Source: Salisediminibacterium halotolerans | GTDB lineage: Bacteria; Bacillota; Bacilli; Bacillales; Salisediminibacteriaceae | Direction of reading: 5' to 3' | DNA length: 64,000 bases | Assembly: GCF_003814815.1 (NCBI RefSeq) | Contig: NZ_RKQQ01000001.1 | Location: 124,001 to 188,000, forward strand | In this document: piece after piece, positions 48,830 through 56,963 of the stretch | Layout: each line of letters starts with the position of its first letter | Position numbering within the stretch: position 1 is the stretch's first letter | Notes under the pieces: generated by a model | What the model was told of the DNA's origin: nothing | Database searches by the model: none | The model's input: only the letters and a program-made list of their open reading frames with translations | Translations under genes and position numbers: made by a program

Positions 48830-49534
48830 TTAGCGCAGGGCGTCGACCCAGCCGCGGCGGATGATTTTGACCATCGCGTCGGTGCGGTCGTTGGCGTCGA
48901 GTTTTTTCAGCAGGTGGCTGATCACGGTGCTCACCGTCGATGGTGCGAGGTAGAGCTCTTCGGCAATTTGCCGGTTGTTGAAGCCGTCGAGGATGTGCTG
49001 CAACACGCGGATTTCGTTGGCCGTAAGCAGGTGCTCGACGTCCGGTTTGCGGATTTGCAGCTTGTTGATCGGGCGGTCGCGCATTTTCTGCGCATGAATC
49101 TCTTCGACGAACGCTTTATGTACCGATTGTTCTAAGTAAATGTTGTACTTGTCGAGCGTTTGCAAGACCGCTTTTGTTTCATCGATGAACTTCGTCAGTG
49201 AAACGATGCCGTGCAGCTCGTAATTTAAGTATGGAAACAAGTTCCGGCTTGGCGTGCCGTCAGTAATAATCATTTTCTTTACGTGTCCGGGAGCCGGGAC
49301 GGACAGTTCAGCTTCGAGCCACTTCATCGTTTCGTAGCGGTCTTCGCGGATGAAGTAAAAAATGTAGGTGATGTTTTCGAGATCGTCCATCGGTTCTTTA
49401 TCGACGATAACTTCCTGGTCATGAAGATTATTCACGAGCGCAGAGTGTTTGTCACGAGTCAGGGTGTGTTCGCGATCGATAAAGAGAACCTTCTCATTCG
49501 CCACCGAGTCTTGCGTTTTTTCAAAGGTAGGCAT
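48830..49534 (-). CDS. LuxR-type transcriptional regulator between csrA and the flagellin genes
   Basis: This is a 234-residue protein. The C-terminal 65 residues form a LuxR/NarL helix-turn-helix (Leu-Thr-Ala-Asn-Glu-Ile-Arg-Val-Leu, Asn-Asn-Arg-Gln-Ile-Ala-Glu-Glu-Leu, Ser-Thr-Val-Ser-Thr-Val-Ile-Ser-His). The N-terminal 110 residues have an alternating strand/helix pattern like a receiver but lack the expected phospho-acceptor context, so it may be a pseudo-receiver. No kinase is adjacent. B. subtilis has no gene at this site. GGGGAACC precedes the ATG. Position suggests control of motility or filament genes, which is inference. Its own terminator separates it from the flagellin promoter. 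Confidence 0.78.
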   Translation of the reverse strand: MPTFEKTQDSVANEKVLFIDREHTLTRDKHSALVNNLHDQEVIVDKEPMDDLENITYIFYFIREDRYETMKWLEAELSVPAPGHVKKMIITDGTPSRNLFPYLNYELHGIVSLTKFIDETKAVLQTLDKYNIYLEQSVHKAFVEEIHAQKMRDRPINKLQIRKPDVEHLLTANEIRVLQHILDGFNNRQIAEELYLAPSTVSTVISHLLKKLDANDRTDAMVKIIRRGWVDALR

Positions 49535-49711
49535 AGGTGGTTCCCCTTTCTTAAAAAACAGTCTACCTCAAGGCTACGGCTTGACCCGTTAAACGACAAG
49601 TTTCGATAGTCTTGAAAACGATCGGACTTTTCTTGTTTCATTTGCGCCAAACCGTTCAATTTTTTCCACGAGAGCTTATTATTAGAAATTTTCTCCTGCG
49701 TCCTGTGGAGG

Positions 49712-49960
49712 TCACTCGTTTGAGTGTCCGTCCTCGTTGACAGCTTGATGCAATTGCTTGAGCAAATCGAGCGAACCGGTATCGGCTGCTTGGGCGTTTT
49801 CTTCTTGAATCGCGAGGTAGACTTCTTTGCGGTGAATGTCGATGTTTTTCGGGGCATTGATGCCGAGTTTGACTTGATCGCCGTCAACGGACACGACCGT
49901 CAGCTCAATATCGTCGCCGATTTGAATCGATTCGTTTTCTTTACGGGTCAGTACGAGCAT
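49712..49960 (-). CDS. csrA: Translational regulator CsrA
   Basis: This 82-residue RNA-binding protein starts [15 protein letters not shown]. It has Val-Lys-Leu-Gly-Ile-Asn-Ala-Pro, the family core, and an Arg in Ile-His-Arg-Lys-Glu-Val needed for RNA contact. The C-terminal 20 residues are an extension typical of Bacillus CsrA. It blocks flagellin translation by binding leader GGA sites and is sequestered by FliW. It follows fliW by 3 bases and is co-translated. Confidence 0.95.
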   Translation of the reverse strand: MLVLTRKENESIQIGDDIELTVVSVDGDQVKLGINAPKNIDIHRKEVYLAIQEENAQAADTGSLDLLKQLHQAVNEDGHSNE

Positions 49961-49963
49961 CGT

Positions 49964-50416
49964 TTATTCCCCTTTCTTCCCGGCCGGCTGCGCCGCTTTC
50001 AGCGGATGGCGGGTATGATATTCCGTCTCGGTCAAGGCAATCTGCTTCGCTTCGCGCGTGCGCGTATTAACGACGATCGGCCCGCGCAGATTCGCCGTTG
50101 ATGCCTGAAGCGTGTCTTTCAGCGTCAAAATCACCAACAGCTGCACTTCCGCCGGATCCGCAATCGCTAAGTCCTCAACGGTCTGATCCGACAATTTCGC
50201 CTCATAGTCCGGGAAAAAGGTAAACGGCGTCATCACGACAAACGCGAGCCCCGGTTCATTCGTTGATTGTAAAATATAAAACGGCGTCGCCTCTTCGCCA
50301 AACGGCAATAAGGCAAACGTCTTCTCCTCTTCAAAACTCGGAATCCCGTTGTTAAAGTGCAGGCACTGCTCATCCGTCACCGTCACTTTACCGTGGTATT
50401 TCGTCTCAATGTACAT
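49964..50416 (-). CDS. fliW: Flagellar assembly factor FliW
   Basis: This 150-residue protein has the family opening Ile-Glu-Thr-Lys-Tyr-His-Gly and Phe-Asn-Asn-Gly-Ile-Pro-Ser-Phe-Glu-Glu. Further on are Phe-Phe-Pro-Asp-Tyr-Glu and the C-terminal Gly-Pro-Ile-Val-Val-Asn. It binds free flagellin or CsrA, so that secreted flagellin frees FliW to inhibit CsrA. It is directly upstream of csrA in one operon, as in B. subtilis. AGGGATTT precedes the ATG. On the upstream side, repeat copy C now separates it from yviE. Confidence 0.93.
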   Translation of the reverse strand: MYIETKYHGKVTVTDEQCLHFNNGIPSFEEEKTFALLPFGEEATPFYILQSTNEPGLAFVVMTPFTFFPDYEAKLSDQTVEDLAIADPAEVQLLVILTLKDTLQASTANLRGPIVVNTRTREAKQIALTETEYHTRHPLKAAQPAGKKGE

Positions 50417-51024
50417 GAAAATCCCTCCGTAAATCGTCGTTCATTACGTCCTATTGTAACGGATTGCCAATCGAAATGATACAAACACCAAAGCTCAGAT
50501 CATTTCGTGATGACCTCCATTTAAACCGTTTTGATTCGACTTTGCGAATTCTTACTTTCTCTCATAAGATACGGTCTTTTTCCCGATCAGTTCTTTATCT
50601 ATTCTATTATCCTTCTTTGAACCCAACACATTTATTAGGGAAGTTATGAAGCCACTCCTTCGACTCCTGCGGGAAAACAGATGATCTATTGAGCACCTGC
50701 ATGTTTATTCTTTCTCGATAGAGAGGAATTATGAGACCGGAGCAAACTCGACGCCTGCGGGAAAAGCAACTGTCGAAGACCCCGCAAGAAGCGGTCTCGC
50801 TTCTGAGGAGGCTGAGGCGTTGCCCGCGGCAAGCGAGTTTGTGCAGGGCTCATAACCTCCTGTATTCTATATATCTCGAAAAGAAAGAGCTGAGGCGTTG
50901 CCCGCGGCAAGCGAAGGATAGCGGCTTCATAACTGACGAACCTAAAACTTCATGCAGAAGCTCAGCCATTAGATCTAAGCTCTGATTTAGATAAATCAAA
51001 TTAGCAGCCGCGGCTGCTTTTCTG
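50417..51024. other. 608-base gap between yviE and fliW holding repeat copy C
   Basis: In B. subtilis these two genes nearly touch. The fliW-proximal 220 bases are AT-rich, with no promoter I can defend. The centre holds repeat copy C. After it, at 50889-50914, a 26-base piece of the core is repeated. The frames visible here are only readings of the repeat. Confidence 0.6.
50682..50853 (-). repeat. Intergenic repeat element, copy C (inverted orientation)
   Basis: The 123-base core at 50731-50853 is the reverse complement of the copy A/B core, with the same ATGAG and CTCAT ends. To its left, 50682-50720 matches the region of copy A just inside its right terminal repeat (AGATGATC, CCTGCAT). 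The other end is truncated. It lies inside the flagellar operon between yviE and fliW. Confidence 0.82.
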
Positions 51025-51606
51025 TTACAGCTGCCGGTTCACGTGCGAACCGGCAACACTGATATGAAGCTGATTCTTTTGTTCAACGTACGTATTCGTC
51101 TCCCAGCGCGGAATGCGCAATTCGACATCGTGCGTTTCGACATCAAACTGCGCCTCAGCGCGCTCAATATGAAAGTTGACGCCGCCCGGCGCAAAATCAA
51201 TCTGCACTTTCTCGGTTCCCGTCGGCACTTGCGCGTAATTGACGTCTTTCGGCGCACGCGTCCCTTTTTCCCGGGCAATTTCCGGAATCGCTTCGACACC
51301 GTCTTCAATTCGCTTGAGCATCTCCCCGTGCCGCGCCGTTTCCGCGACGTACTGCAAAGCAGACTGCTGGGCGCGCGCCGCGTGTTCCGCCGTCCGCTGC
51401 AGCGGTCCCTTTAAATCGGCATCGGCAAACGCGGCGGACTGATCAATCGAGAGCTGCGGGTCGTAGTGCTCGAGATGAAACGCGCCGTGCAAATCGGTTG
51501 ATATGCGCACGTCCGCATCGCGCTGCGCCATTTCCAGCGGCGGCTCGTGCGTCTCTAGTCCGAGTTTCACCGGCGTGCTGTCGATTTGTAAACGCGGCAT
51601 CTCCAT
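51025..51606 (-). CDS. yviE: YviE-like flagellar operon protein (DUF6470)
   Basis: This 193-residue protein opens Met-Pro-Arg-Leu-Gln-Ile-Asp-Ser-Thr and has a beta-rich N-terminus, a central helical section, and C-terminal Pro-Gly-Gly-Val-Asn-Phe and Trp-Glu-Thr-Asn. These are features of YviE, a conserved protein of unknown function encoded between flgL and fliW. GAGGAGG lies 8 bases before the ATG. Position and length match B. subtilis. It may be a chaperone for hook-filament junction or flagellin proteins; this is not established. Confidence 0.85.
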   Translation of the reverse strand: MEMPRLQIDSTPVKLGLETHEPPLEMAQRDADVRISTDLHGAFHLEHYDPQLSIDQSAAFADADLKGPLQRTAEHAARAQQSALQYVAETARHGEMLKRIEDGVEAIPEIAREKGTRAPKDVNYAQVPTGTEKVQIDFAPGGVNFHIERAEAQFDVETHDVELRIPRWETNTYVEQKNQLHISVAGSHVNRQL

Positions 51607-51634
51607 CGAAGCTCCTCCTCATCCCTTCAAGCTA

Positions 51635-52756
51635 TCAGCCTAAAAAGTCCATCAATGTCGGCTGAATGATCCGCCCGCTCGCTGACAGCGCGGCGCGGTG
51701 AACGTTTTCCTGTTCGAGCAGTTCGGTAATCACTTCTTCCATCTGCGCGTCTTCGTTATCCGACATAATCCGCTCGGCGGTGATCGACTGATCGGCAATC
51801 CGGTCTTCGATCATTTCCACCCGGTTCATCCGCGCGCCGAGTTCCGCGCGCTCATCCACGATGTTGTTGATCTGCCCGTCGAGTCCGTCCAAGCGGCCGG
51901 TCAATTCCTCGCCGCTTGCTTCCGGGTCGCGAAGCGCGTCTTCTAATTGATGCAATTCAGCAAACAATTCTTCCGAGTAGACGTTATCCGGATCGATATT
52001 GACCGGCACGTTGACGCCTTTTAACAGCTCGATCTCAACGTCTTGCTCGTTTGTCGAGGTCGCGTTTTCGTTCATCAGCGTCACCTCACGCGCAAGCACT
52101 TCCTCGCCGTCTGGCGCCGTGATCGTCTCGACGTCACCGGCGCCATCCAATGCGACCTCGATCGATTCGCCGCCGCCATTTGTAAACACGTACGTGTCGC
52201 CCGCGCTCTCCTCGGCATCAAACGCATAGCTTTCCCCGTTATGGACGAGCCGCTGCTCCGCCAGCTCCTCGTCGTCCATCTCTTCCAGCGCGGCCAAATC
52301 GGTGTTCATTTCCTCCGGATCAACCGGCGCATTCGTCGTGTCTGTCCCGTTAAAGACGTACTTGCCGTTGTTTTGCGTATTCGCCATCGATTCGATGTGT
52401 TCGCGGAGCTGGCCGACTTCCGCGGCGATATTGGCGCGTTCATCGGCGTCGTACGAGTCGTTCGCCGCCTGCACCGTCAATTCGCGGATCCGTGTCATCG
52501 CATCGGTCGTCTGCCCGAGCGTATCATCAGCCGTATCCATCCAGTTGTGCACTTCCGACGTGTTGCGCTCAAACTGCTCCATCTCGCCGACTTGCGAGCG
52601 GTAGCGCATCCCGTTCATCGCGACCACCGGATCATCCGACGCCCGGGTAATCTTTTTCCCCGTCGAAAGCTGATCCTGCAGCCCCTGCATCTTTTGATAA
52701 TTGTTGCTGAGGTGATTCAACGTCCCGCTTGCCAGCATTGATTGTGTTACCCGCAT
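51635..52756 (-). CDS. flgL: Hook-filament junction protein FlgL (HAP3)
   Basis: This is a 373-residue protein. The flagellin-like N-terminus (Met-Arg-Val-Thr-Gln-Ser-Met-Leu, Ser-Thr-Gly-Lys-Lys-Ile-Thr-Arg-Ala-Ser-Asp-Asp-Pro) and C-terminal helix fit FlgL. The central part (about 140-270) is acidic and variable. It joins FlgK to the first flagellin ring. It ends 28 bases before the yviE start. Upstream, 266 bases with repeat copy D now separate it from flgK, where B. subtilis has almost no gap. Confidence 0.92.
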   Translation of the reverse strand: MRVTQSMLASGTLNHLSNNYQKMQGLQDQLSTGKKITRASDDPVVAMNGMRYRSQVGEMEQFERNTSEVHNWMDTADDTLGQTTDAMTRIRELTVQAANDSYDADERANIAAEVGQLREHIESMANTQNNGKYVFNGTDTTNAPVDPEEMNTDLAALEEMDDEELAEQRLVHNGESYAFDAEESAGDTYVFTNGGGESIEVALDGAGDVETITAPDGEEVLAREVTLMNENATSTNEQDVEIELLKGVNVPVNIDPDNVYSEELFAELHQLEDALRDPEASGEELTGRLDGLDGQINNIVDERAELGARMNRVEMIEDRIADQSITAERIMSDNEDAQMEEVITELLEQENVHRAALSASGRIIQPTLMDFLG

Positions 52757-52855
52757 CTATTCACACCTGCTTTCTCGTAACTTCTAATAAATACAGCTGC
52801 CTGCCTCGATTGACGATAAGCGGCTGAAATAGTTCGTCATTGGAAGAAGAAGTTG

Positions 52856-52979
52856 ATGAGCCTGGAGCAAACTCGACACCTGCGGGAAAAGCAACAGTCG
52901 AAGACCCCGCAGGAAGCAGTTTGTGCTTCCAAGAAGGCTGAGGCGTTGCGCGCGGCAAGCGAGTTTGTGCAAGGCTCAT
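52856..52979 (-). repeat. Intergenic repeat element, copy D (inverted orientation)
   Basis: A 124-base core flanked by ATGAG and CTCAT, reverse complement of copies A and B but the most diverged of the four. No terminal inverted repeats are seen around it. It fills the flgK-flgL gap of the flagellar operon. Confidence 0.8.
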
Positions 52980-53022
52980 CATTCCTTATATAAAAACATA
53001 CCAGCTTTTCAGCCGTCTTCCG

Positions 53023-54687
53023 TTATCTGCCGACAATGCCCATTTGATTAATAATCCGATCGAGCATCTCGTCCACCGCGGTGATGCTTCGCGCCGCGGC
53101 GTTGTAGGCGTGCTGAAACTGAATCATATCGGTCATCTCTTCGTCGAGCGACACGCTCGACACCGAGTCGCGGTTTTGTTTTACCGATTCGAGCAAAGAG
53201 CCGGTATTGTCTTTCATCCGCTCCGCTTCATTCGTCTTCACCGCCATCTCGCCGATCACGCCTTGATAATAGCTTTGCACATCGGTCGTGTCGCCGTCGA
53301 AATCCAGTTCGGCATCTTTCACGTTCGCCAAGGCGAGCGCATTCGACCCGTCGCCGGCAAACGCTTCCTCGGCTGCTTCGCCGTCGTCGGCTGCCGCTGA
53401 AGCAGCGATGTTATCGGTGCTGTCACGGACCGCGTCTGACACGCGTACGTTTTGCGCCGCATTAGCGCCGTCAGCAAAGGTGAAAAACGGAATGCCGTCG
53501 CCGCCGTTTGCTTTTTCGCCGTCGGCAATTTCCGCCAGCGACCAGCCCGATTCGTGCACTTCGTTAAACTCAGCAGCAAAGGTTGTAATCATTTCGTCAA
53601 GCTTCGCCATCATTTCGGGAAAATCGCCTTGCACATTCGCCAGGTCAGGATTTTCCGCGCCGCCTTCCGCGTAACCGTACGCTTCAATCTTCGCGGCCAA
53701 CGAGCCGCTCGACTGGAAGAAATCCTCGATTGCCATCGCCTCGCGGCTTTCCCCGTCCGCGTTTGTCAGTTCGTCGGTGTCGTAATCGGTATTAACAAGC
53801 GCTTCGTTCGTAAACGACACTCCTGTGACCGGCGGGTTTTGCGCGTCGACCGCACCGTCATCGGCGTATTCGAGCGCAATCTGGTTGTAATCGAGGTTTT
53901 CGCCGTCGATCAGCTCAATCCCGGTTTCCTCACCGTCGTTATCGACCATATGAATCGTGTAGGCGCCTTCCGCGCTGTCTTTCGCGTTGCCGCCGCTTTC
54001 GTTTCGTTCAACGGAGATGTTGATGTGCCCGGACAGTTCGTCGACGAGCAAGTCGCGCTGGTCGTAAAGATCATTCGGCAAATCGCCGTGCGGTTCGACT
54101 TCAGCAATTTGCGTATTCACCGCGTCCAGACGGTACAAAATCGAGTTGATATCGTCTTCGTTGACGCTCAGTTCGTTGCCGTAGTCGGACTGAATCTGCT
54201 CGAGCGAATCGGATTTGTAGTTAAACGTCTCCGCCAGCGCCTCGCCGCGCTGGCGCACTACTGAGCGCGCACCGGAATCTTCCGGGTCGGACGATAAATC
54301 CTGGAGCGCATTCCAGAACTCATCCATCGTGTTCGTCAGTCCGTCGTCGGTCGGCTCGTTCATGACATCTTCCATTTTATACAGCGCCTCGTGTTTCGCG
54401 TCCCAATACCCGTGGTCATTGTTCTCCGCCCGGTACTGCACGTCGAGAAAAGCCTCGCGCACGCGCTGGACGTCGTTCGCTTGAACGCCGGTGCCCATTT
54501 GGCCGGGAATGCCGGGGCGGTTAAACGCGGCGTTCGGAAAGCCGTCGGACGCGGTCATATTCGTGCGCTGGCGCGAATAGCCTTCGGTGTTGGCGTTTGA
54601 TATGTTGTGGCCGGTCGTATGTAAGCCTGCCTGCTGGGTGCTGAGCCCCCGTTTAGCCGTTTCCAGGCCGTGAAAGGTTGAAAGCAT
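53023..54687 (-). CDS. flgK: Hook-associated protein FlgK (HAP1)
   Basis: This is a 554-residue protein. The N-terminus Phe-His-Gly-Leu-Glu-Thr-Ala-Lys-Arg-Gly-Leu, with Ala-Gly-Leu-His-Thr-Thr-Gly-His-Asn-Ile-Ser-Asn-Ala-Asn-Thr-Glu-Gly-Tyr-Ser-Arg, is the rod/hook family signature. The C-terminal helix has Met-Ile-Gln-Phe-Gln-His-Ala-Tyr-Asn-Ala-Ala. The middle is a long, acidic, variable region. It forms the first junction ring between hook and filament. AAAGGAG precedes the ATG. It follows flgN by 55 bases. Confidence 0.94.
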   Translation of the reverse strand: MLSTFHGLETAKRGLSTQQAGLHTTGHNISNANTEGYSRQRTNMTASDGFPNAAFNRPGIPGQMGTGVQANDVQRVREAFLDVQYRAENNDHGYWDAKHEALYKMEDVMNEPTDDGLTNTMDEFWNALQDLSSDPEDSGARSVVRQRGEALAETFNYKSDSLEQIQSDYGNELSVNEDDINSILYRLDAVNTQIAEVEPHGDLPNDLYDQRDLLVDELSGHINISVERNESGGNAKDSAEGAYTIHMVDNDGEETGIELIDGENLDYNQIALEYADDGAVDAQNPPVTGVSFTNEALVNTDYDTDELTNADGESREAMAIEDFFQSSGSLAAKIEAYGYAEGGAENPDLANVQGDFPEMMAKLDEMITTFAAEFNEVHESGWSLAEIADGEKANGGDGIPFFTFADGANAAQNVRVSDAVRDSTDNIAASAAADDGEAAEEAFAGDGSNALALANVKDAELDFDGDTTDVQSYYQGVIGEMAVKTNEAERMKDNTGSLLESVKQNRDSVSSVSLDEEMTDMIQFQHAYNAAARSITAVDEMLDRIINQMGIVGR

Positions 54688-54741
54688 CGGTTTCTCTCCT
54701 TTATGTGTTAAAAAATCGGCCGCGACAAACCGGTCAGCCCG

Positions 54742-55248
54742 CTACGCTTTCGAATCGAACAGCGAGCGGACCGGGCCGGCATCGGCTTCCGCATCATCGG
54801 CCGCTTCGCCGGTGCCGGAATAGCCGGCGTACGTTTCGTTGCCGACGGTCATTAAATCGAGCGACATGTTGACGAATTTGAGCGAATCGTTAATCAGCAG
54901 CTGGTTGCGCTCGTTTTGCACCTGCAAAGCGCGCACTTCGCTGACGAGCTGATCGGACCAATAGGAAAGCTCGCTGCGCACACTTTCCGGAAAGTGCGGC
55001 AGGAGCTCATCCATCGTCGCATCTTCTTTAAAGATCCCGTTCGCCTCTTTCCAATTCTTAACGAGGTGAAGCCGGGTGTTTTCCAGCTTGCGAAGCTGCT
55101 GAATCAAGGGCGACTCCGCTTTCATCACGTCTTCAAGCTCGGCCATATCACCTTGAATAATCGCCTGTTCTTTTCGTTTCGCCTGCTGATTCAACTGCTG
55201 ATGCACTTTTGTCAGCGCCTGCATCACTTGTACGAGCTGCTTTGTCAC
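54742..55248 (-). CDS. flgN: FlgN family export chaperone
   Basis: This 168-residue, all-helical, charged protein contains long heptad-like helices, as expected for FlgN, the export chaperone of FlgK and FlgL. The start is GTG 55248 after GGGAGGG. The C-terminal 30 residues are Ala/Gly/Asp-rich and probably disordered. It lies between flgM and flgK, the B. subtilis order (yvyG). Sequence conservation of this family is low, so the call leans on position and helical pattern. Confidence 0.82.
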   Translation of the reverse strand: MTKQLVQVMQALTKVHQQLNQQAKRKEQAIIQGDMAELEDVMKAESPLIQQLRKLENTRLHLVKNWKEANGIFKEDATMDELLPHFPESVRSELSYWSDQLVSEVRALQVQNERNQLLINDSLKFVNMSLDLMTVGNETYAGYSGTGEAADDAEADAGPVRSLFDSKA

Positions 55249-55293
55249 ACTTGTCCCTCCCGGCTGTTAGCGGCTGTCAACGTCAGCTTGTCT

Positions 55294-55551
55294 TTAATTC
55301 CAAAACTCATAAAACTTCCGCGCCGTCTCTTGCGCGTTCACTTCGTACGTGCCGTTTTTCACCTGTTCTTTTATCTCGTTAATCCGCTCCTGCTTCTCAG
55401 CTGAACGGTTCTCCTGCGATTCCGCAAGCTCTTTTGCTTCCTTTGAAATCTCGACTTGATCCGACCGCGTCTGTTTATCATGCGCCTGCTGTTTTTGCGC
55501 TTCCTGCAGCTTCTGATACGCATTGACCGATTGCATCGGATTAATTTTCAT
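55294..55551 (-). CDS. flgM: Anti-sigma-D factor FlgM
   Basis: This 85-residue protein starts Met-Lys-Ile-Asn-Pro and has the FlgM core Asp-Gln-Val-Glu-Ile-Ser-Lys-Glu-Ala-Lys-Glu-Leu. A segment Arg-Ile-Asn-Glu-Ile-Lys-Glu-Gln-Val-Lys-Asn-Gly-Thr-Tyr-Glu-Val that binds sigma-D follows. It holds sigma-D inactive until hook completion. A sigma-D promoter directly upstream gives negative feedback, as in B. subtilis. It is followed by flgN on the same transcript. Confidence 0.92.
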   Translation of the reverse strand: MKINPMQSVNAYQKLQEAQKQQAHDKQTRSDQVEISKEAKELAESQENRSAEKQERINEIKEQVKNGTYEVNAQETARKFYEFWN

Positions 55552-55606
55552 CGTTTGGCACCTCCATCGTCCGCACTTTTATGCCGCGCGGGCGTTACTA
55601 CTCTTA

Positions 55607-55633
55607 TTATCGGCGATTTTCTTCAACAGTTTA
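55607..55633 (-). promoter_or_regulatory. Sigma-D promoter of flgM
   Basis: TAAA, exactly 15 bases, GCCGATAA on the minus strand (one mismatch in the -10). It lies 56 bases before the flgM ATG, in the same place as the known B. subtilis promoter. Confidence 0.87.
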
Positions 55634-55685
55634 AGCATTGCGCCGAAAAATCGCAAAAAATGCGACGAAAGACCGCCCCCTGCCG

Positions 55686-56123
55686 TCAGCGGCGGCGGCG
55701 GTTGACTCTATCCTCAAGCGTCGAATACGTCTGCACTTTCGCCCGTTCCTGCTCATCTTTCCGCTCTTGAAACGACTTCTCCCGCTCCGATGCGGCAATC
55801 CCGTCGTTAATCTCCTTGCGGCACGCTGCGCAAATCCGCCCCTCGCGAATATCCGCGCCGCATTTCTCACACGGAAACGCCAAATTCGGAAACTGCGACA
55901 GCCGAAGCCGCCCTTCGCGCAGAAACTGAATAATCACATCTTTGTCGACCCCGGTATGCGCATGCACATCCTCCAGCGACGCCTGCCGGTTCTCGCGCTT
56001 ACGCATATAACCGCTCACGAGCTCAAACTGCTCTTCCCGCTTGCGCGCACACTCCTCACAAACCGGCCGCATCGCCTTCACAAACAACTTGCCGCACTCC
56101 GGACAATTACTTAAATCCGCCAT
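55686..56123 (-). CDS. yvyF: YvyF-like zinc-ribbon flagellar operon protein
   Basis: This 145-residue protein has four Cys pairs: Cys-Pro-Glu-Cys, Cys-Glu-Glu-Cys, Cys-Glu-Lys-Cys and Cys-Ala-Ala-Cys. The first two flank an N-terminal zinc ribbon and the others form a second one. Between them is a helical segment (Val-Asp-Lys-Asp-Val-Ile-Ile-Gln-Phe-Leu-Arg-Glu-Gly-Arg-Leu). This is the TIGR03826/YvyF family, conserved between comF and flgM, of regulatory but undefined role. ATG 56123 follows GGAGGGG. The longer frame begins without a ribosome binding site. Confidence 0.88.
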   Translation of the reverse strand: MADLSNCPECGKLFVKAMRPVCEECARKREEQFELVSGYMRKRENRQASLEDVHAHTGVDKDVIIQFLREGRLRLSQFPNLAFPCEKCGADIREGRICAACRKEINDGIAASEREKSFQERKDEQERAKVQTYSTLEDRVNRRRR

Positions 56124-56204
56124 CGCCGACCCCTCCGTTTCATTTCCCCGTTTCCCCTTATATCGGCCGCACACACCCCTCTTTCCAGTCCAAAATCGAC
56201 ACAA

Positions 56205-56963
56205 TTAACTGTCAATATCTGCTACATCGCCCGCCCGCGCCAATGTCAGCGCCCGGACATCTTTCACCCCTTTTTGATAAAAAACCTCGCCGATGCTTTG
56301 CAACGTTGCCCCCGTTGTATACAGATCATCGACTAACACAATCTTGAGCTCGCCCCAGCTGACGGTCTCCTCGCCGGGGGCTTGCGCCTTGGCCGCAAAA
56401 CACCCCGCCACTGACGCGAGACGCGCATTGCGCCCCCGCTTGCTCTGCTTCCCCGCCGTCGTTCCCGTACGCACGAGCAAATCCTCCCGCGGCCTCAACC
56501 CCGCGGCCAAGAGCGCCGCCTGGTTGAATCCGCGCTCGAGCAGCCGGTCCGGCGCCAGCGGCACCGGCACCGCCGTATATCCGCGCGCAAAGCTGCGCCC
56601 GAGCCGCGCCAGCTCCGGCGCAAACACCTCAGCCAGGGCGGCGTCGCCGCGGTACTTATACTGCGCCAACACCTCCTGCATGAAGCCGTTGTAGCGGTAC
56701 AGCGAACGGTTCTGCACCCGTTTTTCTCCCCCGGACGGGGCGCGCTCCCAGCGAACGCAGTCGCGGCAGCGCCCCCCTTCCGCCCGCTCTGCATCCGCCG
56801 GGCGGCCGCAGAGCGTACAGCCGACCGCACCGATCGGCGCGAGGCGCCCGCGGCAGTCGGCGCAAAACGCCGCCCCCGCCTGCACCCCGCAAAAGCCGAA
56901 CAGCCCGGCCCACGACAACTCCGCTTCGATCCGCGCGTCACAATACAAACAATGCGTATTCAT
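56205..56963 (-). CDS. comFC: ComFC-type phosphoribosyltransferase-fold competence protein
   Basis: This 252-residue protein has an N-terminal zinc finger with Cys-Leu-Tyr-Cys, Cys-Ala-Asp-Cys, Cys-Thr-Leu-Cys and Cys-Arg-Asp-Cys. A phosphoribosyltransferase fold follows with Val-Leu-Val-Asp-Asp-Leu-Tyr-Thr-Thr-Gly-Ala-Thr at about 214-225. ComFC acts with ComFA in importing single-stranded DNA during transformation. The start overlaps the stop of the NERD gene (TGATG), so the two are translationally coupled. GC content is higher than in flanking genes, as is that of comFA. Confidence 0.92.
   Translation of the reverse strand: MNTHCLYCDARIEAELSWAGLFGFCGVQAGAAFCADCRGRLAPIGAVGCTLCGRPADAERAEGGRCRDCVRWERAPSGGEKRVQNRSLYRYNGFMQEVLAQYKYRGDAALAEVFAPELARLGRSFARGYTAVPVPLAPDRLLERGFNQAALLAAGLRPREDLLVRTGTTAGKQSKRGRNARLASVAGCFAAKAQAPGEETVSWGELKIVLVDDLYTTGATLQSIGEVFYQKGVKDVRALTLARAGDVADIDS

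Noticed and set aside
50731-50985. 84-residue rightward reading frame
   Set aside because: It is a translation of repeat copy C. Related frames appear in copies A and D for the same reason.
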